In this document: one piece after another, positions 42,701 through 51,179 of the stretch
Numbering within the stretch: the first letter of the stretch is position 1
Layout of the letters: every line of letters starts with the position of its first letter
Source of the DNA: Tsukamurella tyrosinosolvens
Lineage (GTDB): Bacteria; Actinomycetota; Actinomycetes; Mycobacteriales; Mycobacteriaceae
Direction: 5' to 3'
DNA: 64,000 nucleotides
Assembly: GCF_900104775.1 (NCBI RefSeq)
Contig: NZ_FNSA01000003.1
Span: 2,852,001 to 2,916,000, forward strand
Position numbers and translations under genes: made by a program
Notes under the pieces: generated by a model
Told to the model about the DNA's origin: nothing
Databases searched by the model: none
What the model saw: only the letters and a program-made list of their open reading frames with translations

Positions 42701-43050
42701 CGTCGGTGCCGCGCCGCGACCTCGGCGGGCGCACCGCTCGCGAGGTGCCGGACCAACTCGTCGCTCGATGCGGCGGCCGCGCCGGGGTCGCGCAGCTCCC
42801 GCTCGACGGACAGCAGGCGGGCCCGCGCGCGTTCGCGCAGCTCCTGCGTCGCGGCCCGGGAGAAGGTGATGAGCAGCATCTCCCCCAGCTCCGCGACGCC
42901 CTCGGCGACGTACCGGGCCAGCAGCCCGACGATCGCGTAGGTCTTGCCGGTACCGGCGCTGGCCTCCAGGACCGTGGTGGTCGGCCCCGCGGGCAACGGG
43001 CCGGTGAGGTCGAACGGGACCGCGCCCAACACGGATTCGCGCGCGCTCAT
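39697..43050 (-). CDS. recB: Exodeoxyribonuclease V subunit beta RecB
   Basis: The protein has 1117 aa from the ATG at 43050 (TGATG with the recC stop). UvrD-type helicase motifs are Walker A EASAGTGKTYAI (near 29-40), motif II VVLVDEFQDTDPVQW, and VYLPFGWDDGS in place of the usual motif V surroundings. The C-terminal nuclease domain has FTVVDYKTNRL with the D-x-K catalytic pair and downstream LQALLYSVALHRFL. The helicase and nuclease parts are complete. It is the central gene of the overlapping recC-recB-recD operon. Confidence 0.95.
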   Translation of the reverse strand: MSARESVLGAVPFDLTGPLPAGPTTTVLEASAGTGKTYAIVGLLARYVAEGVAELGEMLLITFSRAATQELRERARARLLSVERELRDPGAAAASSDELVRHLASGAPAEVAARHRRLVTALSDFDAATITTTHGFCQRMLDALGLAGDLEPGAVFVEDVDDLVQEVAEDVYLGMFAGRERAPFPLSDALIYARTVVANPRAEITPADAESGSETGMRVEYARVVRREVDRRKRMGRLRDYDDLQGLLREALTDRGHGHRACARLQALYSVVLVDEFQDTDPVQWDILHAAFHRSSTLVLVGDPKQAIYAFRGAEVYSYLSAAEAADRHQALTVNHRSDAPLVDALQHLYGEVALGDPLIVAGAVEAHRATSRLPGGAPLRLRHLGSNGLGPKTQSGTPYVRNVRPAVLRDAAADITRTLTAGEQLETEPGESRALRPGDVAVLVRKNAHVAELQSLLQEYGVPAVAAGGASVFTTAAAVDWLRVLQSLENPGRSDRARLAALTPLFEFTARDLDERGDELVSAISGRLRTLAGVFARSGFAAMFDALATRSRFDERLLARVGGERMLTDLRHVAELVQHATVTLGLGLAAATRWLADRIADPGLGGTADPARRLATDTAAVQLMTVHASKGLQFPVVYLPFGWDDGSFGGKKTFVFHDEKGDRHIDVDGEYAPGYADRYALSQKEAAGEELRLLYVGATRAQSRLVLWWAPGTTTRSSPLHRLLFTDVGGGRIPAAQAPIPRDADVGPRLREWAAPVAAAVSIEEVDLAAPKPEPWRPEDRTYPALELGRTGRRIDPTWRRTSYSALVADAAHGPADAAPDTGSEPEEPVTDDEPTDEPMDAPAAAAGAPSSLMNGLSGGAVFGTLVHEILEHVDTGAPDLAAEVLARCREAAEFGATPDDPAEVAAALVAVLHTPLGTGDLAHLTLAEVAPGDHLAELDFELPLAENDDARAATLAAIADLLDEHLPADDPLAPYAERLREVPGAALRGYLTGSIDSVLRVATPDGPRFTVVDYKTNRLARGDLTTADYTAEAMAREMISSHYVLQALLYSVALHRFLSWRVPGYAPQTHLGVVQYHFVRAMIGPESPPGAGVFEWHPPAALVVAVSDALAGGAR

Positions 43051-46000
43051 CAGATCGTCTCCTCGTGGGCGAGGATCGGCACCCACAGCCGGGCGGCGAG
43101 CGCCCCGAACCGCGTACCGGCGCGCGAGAACTCCGCCTCGTCGCCCGTGGGCGGGATGAGCGCGTCCTCGAAGGCGTTCTCCCCCAGCGCATACCTGATC
43201 GACCGATCCTTCCCGTCGCCGAAACTCCCCTCGAACTCGGCCCGCGCCGCGTCGAGCGCCTGCTGCCCCGGTGCGCCGGCCGCACCGCGCTCGACATAGA
43301 CCGCCGAGGCCGACGGGAACAGCGGCAGCGGCTCCCGCAGACCGCGGTCGCGCAGGTCGACGAGCTCGCGGAGCACCGCGGCGGGGTCCGGCGGCACGCG
43401 CAGCCGCGAGGTGAGCACGCCGCGGAACCGGGCCCGGCCGATCGCGACGGCGGAGGCCCCGTCGTGCCCCGCGCCCGCGAGCGCCAGCAGGGCGATCCAC
43501 GCCGCGACCCGGTGCTTCGGGGCGAGCCGCGAGAACGAGGCGCGGACCACCCCGTCGGGCCGGACCGCCGGCACCGAGCCGACGAGCCGGCGCCCATCCC
43601 CGATGTCGACCGCGATGTCGACGGTGGTCGCGGCGCCGGTCATGAGCGGCCCGGCGACGCGGGCCAGTTCGGCGACAGTGGCGCCGATGTCGCTCAGCAC
43701 GGCCGAGCCGAGCGCGAAGGGCGGGAGGGTGCCGCGGCGCACCTCGGCGGCCGCGAACGTCTCCGGAGGCACTCCGGCGAGCGCGGAGGCGAGCATCCGC
43801 TCGCCGATGTCCCACTTCTGCAGGCCGTCGGGCGCGATGGTCAGCGCCTCCGCGAGCTCCTCGTCGGCGTCGGGGACGGTGAACCCGAGACGCTGCCGCA
43901 GGAACGCCTTCACGGGGTGCTCGCAGAACCGGACCAGCGCGTCGAGGTCCACGTCCTCGACCGCTGCGGCCGGCAACGGCGCGGCCAGGAAGGGCGCGGG
44001 CGGGGCGGGCGTCGCCAGGGCGGCGACGGCGCCCGCGTACGCCGCGGGATCGAAGGAGAAGGGCGCGCCCCGGCCGAACGCGGCGGGGTCGAAGTTGACG
44101 GGGTCGAAGGGCTGCAACGGATGCCGGAACTCCAGCCCCGCGGCGGCCGGGTCCGCGAGCAGCGCCTGCGCCGCGTCCCGCAGCTCCGAGGCCGGCACCG
44201 CGGGCGGCCGCCGGGTGCCCTTGACCGGGTCCGCGCCGGTGTAGAAGACGAGCAGCCTGTCCGTCGCACTGGTCACGGCGTCGAGGAAGAGCTCGCGGTC
44301 CTCGGCGCGCGGATCCCGCTCCCCCACACAGGGAGTGCGGCCCAGCACGTCGTCGCCCGAGTAGCGGGTGGAGCGCGGGAAGACCTCGTCGTCCAATCCG
44401 AGCAGCACGACGACGCGGTGCGGCACCGAGCGCATCGGCACCAGCGTGCACACCGTCAGCTCGCCGGTGCGGAAGTTCGCGCGCGTGGGCTTGGCCGAGA
44501 GCCGCGAGGCGAGCATCGCCCGGACCTCGGTGAGGGTGAGATCACGGTCGGCGCCGTCGCGCAGCGCCGCGGTCAGCTCGCGCCCCGCCTGCGTGACCTG
44601 CCAGGAGTCGGCGGCGGGGACCGCTCCCACCTCGCCGACCAGTCGCTGCAGGGACTCGGCCCAGGCACGGGCGGGCCGCCGGCCCCGGCTGTCCGCGGCG
44701 GCCCGGGTGAGCACGGCCTGGAACTCGGCGAACCGCCCCACGAGATCGATGTCGGTGGAGTCCACGTCGTCGAGCGGCAGCCCGAGGCCGAGCCACTCCC
44801 CGGGTGATTCGTCGGCGACGACGCCCAGCACGATGCGGTCGAGGGCGGTGGCGAGCGTGTTCTGTGGGAATCCGCCGAGGCCGTAGCGCTCGCGGCCCGC
44901 GGCGTCGAGGCCCCAGCGCGCGCCCGACGGCCCGGCCCACGCCCGCAGTCGCTCGATGTCGTTGTCACCGAACCGGTACCGCCGGCGCACCGGCTCGGTG
45001 GCGGCGAGATCGAGCACCTGCGCGACGGTCGCGCGGCCGTCGGCGATCTCCAGCACGGTGACCAGGGCGTCGAGCAGCGGGTTGGTGAACCGCAGCGCCC
45101 GGTCCGCGAGACGCACCCGCAGCCGCTGTGCCGGATGCACCTGTTCGGCCGAATCGCCCTCGGTCCCGGACACGGCCTGCCCGAACGCCGAGCGGATCAG
45201 CGGCGCGTAGGTCTCGATGTCCGGGCAGGTGACGAGCACGTCGCGGGGTTGCAGCGTGGGGTCGTCCTCGAACAGCCGCACCAGCCGCTCGCGGAGCACC
45301 TCGATCATGCGGGCCGGGCCGTGGCAGGCGTGGAACTCGACGGAGCCGTCGGGCGCGTGCTCCCCGACGAGCGGCGCATCCTCGGCGACCGACGCCTGCA
45401 ACGCGCCCAGGAGCGTCGCGGGACGGGCGGGCGCGGGGTGGTGCAGGTCGGCGTCCGCCAGCGGCGCGACGCGGTGCTGCAGCTCGCGGGCCTCGCGCCC
45501 GAGCGAGGCGAGCAGCGGGTTCGCCGCCGGCGCGGCCGCGGTCCGGGGCACGGGCGCGGGCACCGGGCCGGCGGGGGCGGCACCGTCGGACAGGGCCGCC
45601 CACAGCGCGGGGCTCGGGTGCGGGAGCCACAGGTGCACCTCGCGCCCCGCGGCGAGCGCCGAGAGCACGGCGACCTGGTCCGACGGGAGCCGGGTGGGGC
45701 CGTACACGGACAGCCTGCCCGGGAGCCCGACGAGGCCGGGCTCGTCCCGCAGCCGCGCGCACGCGGCCGCGAGCCGCTCGGCGGGGCTGGGCACCCCCGC
45801 GAGGTCGCGGACGCGGCGGAACAGCTCGGCCTGCCAGCGCAGGTCCTCCGACAGCTCGCCGCCGAGGCCGTCGGTGTCGTTGCCCGCGGCCCAGTCGGCG
45901 AGCATGCCGGGGCGGTTCGCGCCGTACGAGCGGAGCAGGCCCGCGATCAGTTCTGCCGTCGGGTACCGGCGCCGCGGCCGGTGGCCGGGCTGCTCGGCCC

Positions 46001-46364
46001 AGCCGCCCGGCCGGGACACGCCCAGGTGCCGCGCCAGGACCTCCCCGGCCGGTTCGAAGGCCATCGCGTCGATCGCGGTGAGCACGAGCCACACCAGGCG
46101 TTCGCCGCGCCACGGGTCGTCGTCCGGCGCGATGCCCGAGGCGGCGCCCACCGCATCGGCGACGAGCGCCGCGGGCGTGGGGAAATCGATGTTCGCGGCG
46201 ATTCCCAACCGGGACGCGAGCCCCTGGATGATCCACCGCTCCACCCCGCGCGCGGGGACCGCGATCAGGTCCGGGACGAACGGATCGGCGCCGGGCACCG
46301 CGAGGACCTCGGCGAGCGCGTCCAGGAGGACGTCGCCGCGCTCGGAGCGGTGCACGGTGAGCAT
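43050..46364 (-). CDS. recC: Exodeoxyribonuclease V subunit gamma RecC
   Basis: The protein has 1104 aa from the ATG at 46364 (MLTVHRSERGDVLLDAL, the usual RecC start); an in-frame upstream ATG at 46388 is less likely. It shows the RecC landmarks RGVERWIIQGLASRLGI, VEFHACHGPARMIEVLRERLVRLFED and LDDEVFPRSTRYSGDD, and lacks an active ATPase site, as expected. RecC splits the duplex and scans for the regulatory sequence. It is the first gene of the operon; the promoter lies in the 31 bp before the HAD gene or further upstream. Confidence 0.93.
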   Translation of the reverse strand: MLTVHRSERGDVLLDALAEVLAVPGADPFVPDLIAVPARGVERWIIQGLASRLGIAANIDFPTPAALVADAVGAASGIAPDDDPWRGERLVWLVLTAIDAMAFEPAGEVLARHLGVSRPGGWAEQPGHRPRRRYPTAELIAGLLRSYGANRPGMLADWAAGNDTDGLGGELSEDLRWQAELFRRVRDLAGVPSPAERLAAACARLRDEPGLVGLPGRLSVYGPTRLPSDQVAVLSALAAGREVHLWLPHPSPALWAALSDGAAPAGPVPAPVPRTAAAPAANPLLASLGREARELQHRVAPLADADLHHPAPARPATLLGALQASVAEDAPLVGEHAPDGSVEFHACHGPARMIEVLRERLVRLFEDDPTLQPRDVLVTCPDIETYAPLIRSAFGQAVSGTEGDSAEQVHPAQRLRVRLADRALRFTNPLLDALVTVLEIADGRATVAQVLDLAATEPVRRRYRFGDNDIERLRAWAGPSGARWGLDAAGRERYGLGGFPQNTLATALDRIVLGVVADESPGEWLGLGLPLDDVDSTDIDLVGRFAEFQAVLTRAAADSRGRRPARAWAESLQRLVGEVGAVPAADSWQVTQAGRELTAALRDGADRDLTLTEVRAMLASRLSAKPTRANFRTGELTVCTLVPMRSVPHRVVVLLGLDDEVFPRSTRYSGDDVLGRTPCVGERDPRAEDRELFLDAVTSATDRLLVFYTGADPVKGTRRPPAVPASELRDAAQALLADPAAAGLEFRHPLQPFDPVNFDPAAFGRGAPFSFDPAAYAGAVAALATPAPPAPFLAAPLPAAAVEDVDLDALVRFCEHPVKAFLRQRLGFTVPDADEELAEALTIAPDGLQKWDIGERMLASALAGVPPETFAAAEVRRGTLPPFALGSAVLSDIGATVAELARVAGPLMTGAATTVDIAVDIGDGRRLVGSVPAVRPDGVVRASFSRLAPKHRVAAWIALLALAGAGHDGASAVAIGRARFRGVLTSRLRVPPDPAAVLRELVDLRDRGLREPLPLFPSASAVYVERGAAGAPGQQALDAARAEFEGSFGDGKDRSIRYALGENAFEDALIPPTGDEAEFSRAGTRFGALAARLWVPILAHEETI

Positions 46365-46395
46365 GGGGGCAGTTCTAACACGGGCCACCGACAGG

Positions 46396-47202
46396 TCAGA
46401 CCGCCCGGGTCAACGCAGCGGGCAGCTCGGCCAGCGAGCGGATGGTGGGCGGCTCCCCGCCGGCGCCCCGCCCGGACCGATCGAGCCACAGGCCCCGCAG
46501 CCCGGCGTCCCGGGCGGCCGCCACGTCGTTGGCGTAGTTGTCGCCCACCGCGACGCAGGCCTCGGGGGCGACGCCGGCGAGCTCGCAGGCGTGCAGGAAG
46601 ACGCTGGGGTCGGGTTTGCCGACGCCGAGGGTATCCGTGGTGACGACCCGCTCGAAGCGGTCCGAGACACCGAGGACCTGCAGCTTCATCCGGGTCGCCG
46701 GCGAGGACGAGTTGGTGAGCAGGACGACGGCGATCCCCCACCGCTCGGCGGCCTCGACCGCGGGCATCGCGTCCGAGAAGAGGTGCTGCGCCGCGGCGAA
46801 GGCCGGATCGAAACCGCTGCAGAAGCGGCGGTAGCGGCGCGCCTCCCACAGCAGGCCGGATCGCTCGGCGGCGACGGCGATCCGCGCCTTGCGCATCTCG
46901 TGGAAGCGCAGTTCCCCGGCCGTGTACCGCCCGAAGACGCCCTCGGGGTCGGAGAGGAAGAGCTCCGCGAAGCCCTCGCGGACCGTGGCGTTCGACGTCG
47001 GCCACACCTCGAGAGCGGCCGCGCGGGCCGCGGTGCGCAGGGCTGCGTCGGTGTCGACGAGCGTGTCGTCGATGTCGAGGATGAGTCCGTCGCAGGGCCG
47101 CGGACCGTCGAAACCCGCGCGCCGGCGCAGCCGGGCGACGGTGCCGGTACCCCAGGTCAGGCCGCCGCGGACCGCGGCTCCGACCAGATCCGTGAGTTCC
47201 AC
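46396..47202 (-). CDS. HAD-family hydrolase
   Basis: The protein has 268 aa. HAD motif I is ILDIDDTLVDTD (near 41-52), motif II VVLLTNSSS, motif III GKPDPSVF and motif IV VGDNYANDVAAARDAG, so all four catalytic motifs are present with a helical cap between I and II. The DIDDT form of motif I and the cap type suggest a small-molecule phosphatase of the phosphoglycolate phosphatase/YjjG group. It lies 31 bp upstream of recC on the same strand and may share its transcript. Confidence 0.85.
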   Translation of the reverse strand: MELTDLVGAAVRGGLTWGTGTVARLRRRAGFDGPRPCDGLILDIDDTLVDTDAALRTAARAAALEVWPTSNATVREGFAELFLSDPEGVFGRYTAGELRFHEMRKARIAVAAERSGLLWEARRYRRFCSGFDPAFAAAQHLFSDAMPAVEAAERWGIAVVLLTNSSSPATRMKLQVLGVSDRFERVVTTDTLGVGKPDPSVFLHACELAGVAPEACVAVGDNYANDVAAARDAGLRGLWLDRSGRGAGGEPPTIRSLAELPAALTRAV

Positions 47203-47227
47203 GCGCCCGCCCTTCCGTGTCCGCCCG

Positions 47228-47659
47228 TCAGTGCTCGTACATGCGCTTGTATGTCGCGAGGGACTCCGCGATGTCGCCCTTGAGGGCCCGCGCGACGGTC
47301 GCGCCGATGGGACCGAACAGGGGCGCGCCGCCCAGGTCGGCGCGCAGCGAGATCGTCGAGCCGCTCCCCTTGGGCGCGATCGCCACGGTGAGCTTGTACT
47401 TCGTGCCCGCGACGCCCTTGCCGTCGAGCACCAGGGTGCGCGGCGGGTCGTAGGACGTGATGGTCCAGTCGACTCGATTGCGGAAGTTCTTCACCTTCAC
47501 CACGCACGCGATCTTCGCGCCCTTCGCCAGCTCCGGCAGGGGGCCGCGCCAGCCGTCGTGCAGGGTCACCCACTGCGGCAGCGTCTCCAGGTCCGCCGCC
47601 TTCGCCCAGGCCTCCTCCGGGGGCAGCGCCACCTCGACGGTGCTCTCGACCTTCGCCAC
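47228..47659 (-). CDS. SRPBCC-family protein (Rv0910-like)
   Basis: The protein has 143 aa. It is a START-like hydrophobic-pocket fold with the pattern VEVALPPEEAWAKAADLETLPQWVTLHDGWRG and a C-terminal helix VARALKGDIAESLATYKRMY. It matches the mycobacterial Rv0910 group, described as the toxin of a type II pair with Rv0909; no Rv0909-like antitoxin is encoded next to it, so a housekeeping lipid-binding role is equally likely. It precedes the HAD gene by 25 bp on the same strand. Confidence 0.75.
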   Translation of the reverse strand: MAKVESTVEVALPPEEAWAKAADLETLPQWVTLHDGWRGPLPELAKGAKIACVVKVKNFRNRVDWTITSYDPPRTLVLDGKGVAGTKYKLTVAIAPKGSGSTISLRADLGGAPLFGPIGATVARALKGDIAESLATYKRMYEH

Positions 47660-47738
47660 GTCATCCTCCTTCGCGTGTTGCTGCTGTCGAACTTAGCCTG
47701 TGGCGCGGCGGCCGCCGGGGCGAGCGTAGATTTCACGC

Positions 47739-48587
47739 GTGACCGCCACCACGGCCTCGGTCGTCCTCGCCCTCATCGCCGCCTTCCTCTTCGCGTGCGG
47801 TTCCGCCGCCCAGCAGGCGGAGGCGGCCACCGTCGACGCGGGCGACGCGCTCATCGCCGAGCTGATCCGTCGGCCGCGGTGGTGGCTCGGCCTGCTCGGC
47901 GACCTGGGCGGATACGCCTTCCAGGCGTGGGCGCTGGCCCTCGGCCCCGTGCTCGTGGTGCAGCCGCTCGTCGTCGCGGCGTTGCTGTTCGCGCTGCCGG
48001 TCTCGGCGCTGCTCAACCACACCCGGGTCACCGCCCGGGAGTGGACCTACGCGGCGGTGCTGGCGGTCGCGCTCGCGGTCTTCCTCATCGCGGGGCGGCC
48101 CACCGACGGCGTCCCCGACGCCCCCGGCGCCACCTGGCTTCCCGCGCTCGTCGTCGTGGGTACGGTCGCCGCGATCGCGACGGGCGCCGGGCTGGTGCGG
48201 GCGCTCCCGGCCCCGGCGCGGGCGCTGTCGTTCGGCGTGGCCTCGGGCGTGCTGTTCGGGGTCGCGACGGTGCTGACCAAGCCGGTGCTCACGTCCTACG
48301 AGCACGCGGACTTCCTCGCGAACACGCTCCGCCTACTCACCGACTGGCGGCTGCTCGTGCTCGTGCTGAGCGGGCTCGGCGCGATGTACCTGCAGCAGCG
48401 GGCCTTCCAGCCGGCCCCGATCTCCGCATCACTGCCGGCGATCACCCTCGCCGAGCCGGTGTGTGCGGCGGCGCTCGGCGCCGTCGTCCTCGGCGAGACC
48501 GTCACGATGAGCGGCTGGCACGGCGTCGCGGTGGTCGCGTCGGGCCTCGTCGGAGCCGCCGCCGCGGCCAGGCTCGCCCGGCGGTGA
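47739..48587 (+). CDS. DMT-superfamily transporter
   Basis: The protein has 282 aa from a GTG at 47739, with about nine to ten hydrophobic helices. Helix pairs such as VVQPLVVAALLFALPVSAL and ITLAEPVCAAALGAVVLGETV are typical of EamA/DMT exporters, the latter being the conserved E-x-x-x-A...GE segment. The cargo is unknown. It is divergent from the SRPBCC gene with an 80-bp spacer and followed 20 bp later by the DUF1990 gene. Confidence 0.8.
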   Translation: MTATTASVVLALIAAFLFACGSAAQQAEAATVDAGDALIAELIRRPRWWLGLLGDLGGYAFQAWALALGPVLVVQPLVVAALLFALPVSALLNHTRVTAREWTYAAVLAVALAVFLIAGRPTDGVPDAPGATWLPALVVVGTVAAIATGAGLVRALPAPARALSFGVASGVLFGVATVLTKPVLTSYEHADFLANTLRLLTDWRLLVLVLSGLGAMYLQQRAFQPAPISASLPAITLAEPVCAAALGAVVLGETVTMSGWHGVAVVASGLVGAAAAARLARR

Positions 48588-48606
48588 CGGCGTACCGTCG
48601 GGCGGT

Positions 48607-49119
48607 ATGACGGACCTCGCGGCGCTCGCGGACGCGCCCTTCACCTACCCGGAGGTCGGCGCGACGCGCGGCACCCCGCCCGGCGACGCGCACGCGGTCC
48701 GCGCCGAGCGGGTCGTGGGCCGCGGGCCGGAGGACTTCGCCGCGGTCCGGGACGCGATCCTCGGGTACGGCATGCAGCGCGGCGCGGGCCTGCGGGTGCG
48801 CGCGAGCACACCGGCGGCCGCGGTCGGCACCGTCCTGGTGATGACGACGCCGCTGTTCGGGCCGATCCGGATCCCGTGCCGCGTGGTCTACGTGCTCGAC
48901 GAGCCGGACCGGGCCGGGTTCGCCTACGGCACGCTGCCCGGGCACCCGGAGAGCGGCGAGGAACTCTTCTCCGTGGAGCTGCGCCCCGACGGTGCCGTCG
49001 TCGCGGTGGTGGCCGCCTTCTCGCGCCCGGGACGCTGGTACAGCCGCCTCGGCTCCCCCGTCGCGCGGGCGCTGCAGGCCGTGATGACGCGGCGCTACCT
49101 GGCCGCGATGGTGCGTTAG
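48607..49119 (+). CDS. DUF1990-family protein
   Basis: The protein has 170 aa. The DUF1990 pattern is clear: FTYPEVGATRG near the start, VVGRGPEDFAAVRDAILGYGMQRGAGLRV, then FAYGTLPGHPESGEELFSVE and FSRPGRWYSRLGSPVARALQ. The function is unknown in bacteria; plant relatives are involved in UV-B stress. It is probably co-transcribed with the upstream transporter and is convergent (4-bp overlap) with the thioesterase gene. Confidence 0.85.
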   Translation: MTDLAALADAPFTYPEVGATRGTPPGDAHAVRAERVVGRGPEDFAAVRDAILGYGMQRGAGLRVRASTPAAAVGTVLVMTTPLFGPIRIPCRVVYVLDEPDRAGFAYGTLPGHPESGEELFSVELRPDGAVVAVVAAFSRPGRWYSRLGSPVARALQAVMTRRYLAAMVR

Positions 49120-49550
49120 ACGGAGACGCGGCGCCGCCGGAACGGCACCGGATCGCCGACCAGCCCGGCCAGTTCCGTGCGCAGCTCGGCGGGCAGCGGC
49201 GCCGGGCGGCCCGCACCGTCGACCACGACCATCGACGTCTCCGCGATGGCGGAGACGTCGCCGTCGGCCCCGATGACCTCGTACCCGAGGTCGAAGCCGG
49301 AACGGCCGATCCGCGTGACGTGCAGGATGATCCGCACCGGCTCGGGCGAGTAGAGCAGCGGCGTGAGGTAGTCGATCTCCTGGTGCGCGACGAACATCGT
49401 CACCTTCGACTCGCCGTGCTGCGCGAGGTTCTGCGTCATGAAGCGGATGCGCGCCTCTTCGAGCAGCCGCAGCATCGCGACGTTGTTGATGTGCTGGAGC
49501 GCGTCCATGTCGGCCCAGCGCATCGGGACCGCCACCTCGTGAGTTGCCAT
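49116..49550 (-). CDS. Acyl-CoA thioesterase (4HBT/YbgC-like)
   Basis: The protein has 144 aa from the ATG at 49550. The hot-dog fold has the YbgC-type active-site segment VPMRWADMDALQHINNVAMLRLLEEARI, with the catalytic Asp at residue 14 and the His in the helix start, followed by the strand EIDYLTPLLYSPEPVRIILHVTRIGRSGFDLGYEV. It hydrolyses acyl-CoAs; the chain length is unknown. It is divergent from modA. Confidence 0.85.
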   Translation of the reverse strand: MATHEVAVPMRWADMDALQHINNVAMLRLLEEARIRFMTQNLAQHGESKVTMFVAHQEIDYLTPLLYSPEPVRIILHVTRIGRSGFDLGYEVIGADGDVSAIAETSMVVVDGAGRPAPLPAELRTELAGLVGDPVPFRRRRVSV

Positions 49551-49599
49551 GGGGATAGTCTCGACCATCGGAAGCCGTCCACCGTCACCGGGAGTTGCC

Positions 49600-50382
49600 A
49601 TGCGCGCCGTCCGTGCCCTCACCGCCGTCGTCCTCGCGGCGGGAGTCGCCGCCTGCTCGACGTCGAACACGCCGGAGGGCGCGACGTCCTCGTCGGCGGC
49701 CGCGGGCTCCGGCACCGTGATCGTCTACGCCGCCGCGAGCCTGCAGGCGACGTTCGAGAAGCTGGGCGCCTCGTTCTCCGCCGCGAACCCCGGCACGACG
49801 GTGAAATTCTCCTTCGGCGGGTCGTCGGGCCTGCTGACCCAGCTGCAGCAGGGCGCGCCGGCCGACGTCTTCGCAACCGCTGACACGCCCACGATGGACA
49901 AGGCCACGGCCGCGTCGCTGGTCACCGACCCGCAGCCCTTCGCCACCAACGTCCTCACCATCGCGACCGCGCCGGGCAACCCGAAGGGCATCGCCTCGCT
50001 CGCCGACCTGAACAAGCCCGGCGTCTCCGTGGTCGTGTGCGCGCAGCCCGTGCCCTGCGGCACCGCGACCGCGAAAGTCACGAAGGCCGCCGGCGTGACC
50101 CTCGCACCGGTCAGCGAGGAGGACTCCGTCTCGAGCGTGCTCGCCAAGGTGCGGCACGGGCAGGCCGACGCGGGGCTCGTCTACCGCACCGACGTCAAGG
50201 GGACGAAGGGCGCGGTCGGATCCGTCGACTTCCCGCAGGCCGACGGTGCGGTCAACGTCTACCCCATCGCGCCGCTGGCCGCCGCGAAGAACGCCGACGG
50301 CGCGCAGCGGTTCGTGGCGTTCGTCCGCGGCTCCGAGGGCCGGGCGGCCCTGGCGGACGCCGGATTCGGGGCACCGAACTGA
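49600..50382 (+). CDS. modA: Molybdate-binding lipoprotein ModA
   Basis: The protein has 260 aa; the ATG follows CCGGGAG. A lipoprotein signal ends in VAAC (lipobox near 20), then a Ser/Ala-rich linker. The substrate-binding core has [39 protein letters not shown] and VYRTDVKG, the ModA residues that ligand molybdate or tungstate. It captures molybdate outside the membrane for the ModB/ModC importer encoded next. Its stop overlaps the probable modB start. No molybdenum-cofactor riboswitch is visible upstream. Confidence 0.92.
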   Translation: MRAVRALTAVVLAAGVAACSTSNTPEGATSSSAAAGSGTVIVYAAASLQATFEKLGASFSAANPGTTVKFSFGGSSGLLTQLQQGAPADVFATADTPTMDKATAASLVTDPQPFATNVLTIATAPGNPKGIASLADLNKPGVSVVVCAQPVPCGTATAKVTKAAGVTLAPVSEEDSVSSVLAKVRHGQADAGLVYRTDVKGTKGAVGSVDFPQADGAVNVYPIAPLAAAKNADGAQRFVAFVRGSEGRAALADAGFGAPN

Positions 50383-51179
50383 CGCCGCCCACCCGCTCCG
50401 CACCCGTCACGGGGTACCCGCGCTGGATCGTGGTCCCCGCCGCGCTCGGCGCCGCCTTCGTGCTGGTGCCGCTCGTCGCGATCGTGGCGAAGGTCGACTG
50501 GCCGCGGTTCGGCGAGCTGGTCACCTCGGAGGACTCGCGGACCGCGCTGGTGCTCTCGCTGGAGACCTCCCTCGCCGCCACGCTGGTGTGCATCGTGCTG
50601 GGCGTGCCGCTGGGAGTCATTCTGGCGCGCAGCCGGTCCCGGTTCGTCGGCGTGCTGCGGCCGCTGGTGCTGCTGCCGCTGGTGCTACCGCCCGTCGTGG
50701 GCGGCATCGCGCTGCTCTACGCCTTCGGGCGGCGCGGCCTGGTGGGCCAGTACGGCGGGATCGGCGGGCACATCGCGTTCACGACGGTGGCCGTCGTGCT
50801 CGCGCAGGCGTTCGTCGCACTGCCCTTCCTGGTGCTGGCCGTGGAAGGCGCTCTCCGCACGCTCGGAACGGATTTCGAGCACACGGCGGCCACGCTGGGC
50901 GCACCGCCGTCGGTGGTGCTGCGCCGCATCACGCTGCCGCTGGTGCTGCCGTCGATCGCCTCCGGCGTCGTGCTGACCTTCGCGCGGGCGCTCGGCGAGT
51001 TCGGCGCGACGCTCACCTTCGCGGGCTCCCTCGCCGGGACCACGCGCACGCTGCCGTTGGAGATCTACCTGCGCAACGAGACCGATCCGCAGGCGGCGGT
51101 GGCGCTCTCTCTCGTGCTGCTCGCCGCGGCCGCGGTCATCGTCTCCGGGGTGTACGGGGTCCGGGCGTGGCGGCGATGA
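50379..51179 (+). CDS. modB: Molybdate ABC transporter permease ModB
   Basis: About 266 aa if it starts at the CTG at 50379, which overlaps the modA TGA as CTGA; the next in-frame start is a GTG at 50430 (249 aa). The residues before that [19 protein letters not shown], line up with the start of mycobacterial ModB (MHPPTDLPRW, from memory), so the upstream non-ATG start is preferred. Five to six helices are present, with the EAA loop [22 protein letters not shown] and the ending [17 protein letters not shown] typical of ModB. It overlaps modC by ATGA. Confidence 0.85.
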   Translation: MTPPTRSAPVTGYPRWIVVPAALGAAFVLVPLVAIVAKVDWPRFGELVTSEDSRTALVLSLETSLAATLVCIVLGVPLGVILARSRSRFVGVLRPLVLLPLVLPPVVGGIALLYAFGRRGLVGQYGGIGGHIAFTTVAVVLAQAFVALPFLVLAVEGALRTLGTDFEHTAATLGAPPSVVLRRITLPLVLPSIASGVVLTFARALGEFGATLTFAGSLAGTTRTLPLEIYLRNETDPQAAVALSLVLLAAAAVIVSGVYGVRAWRR

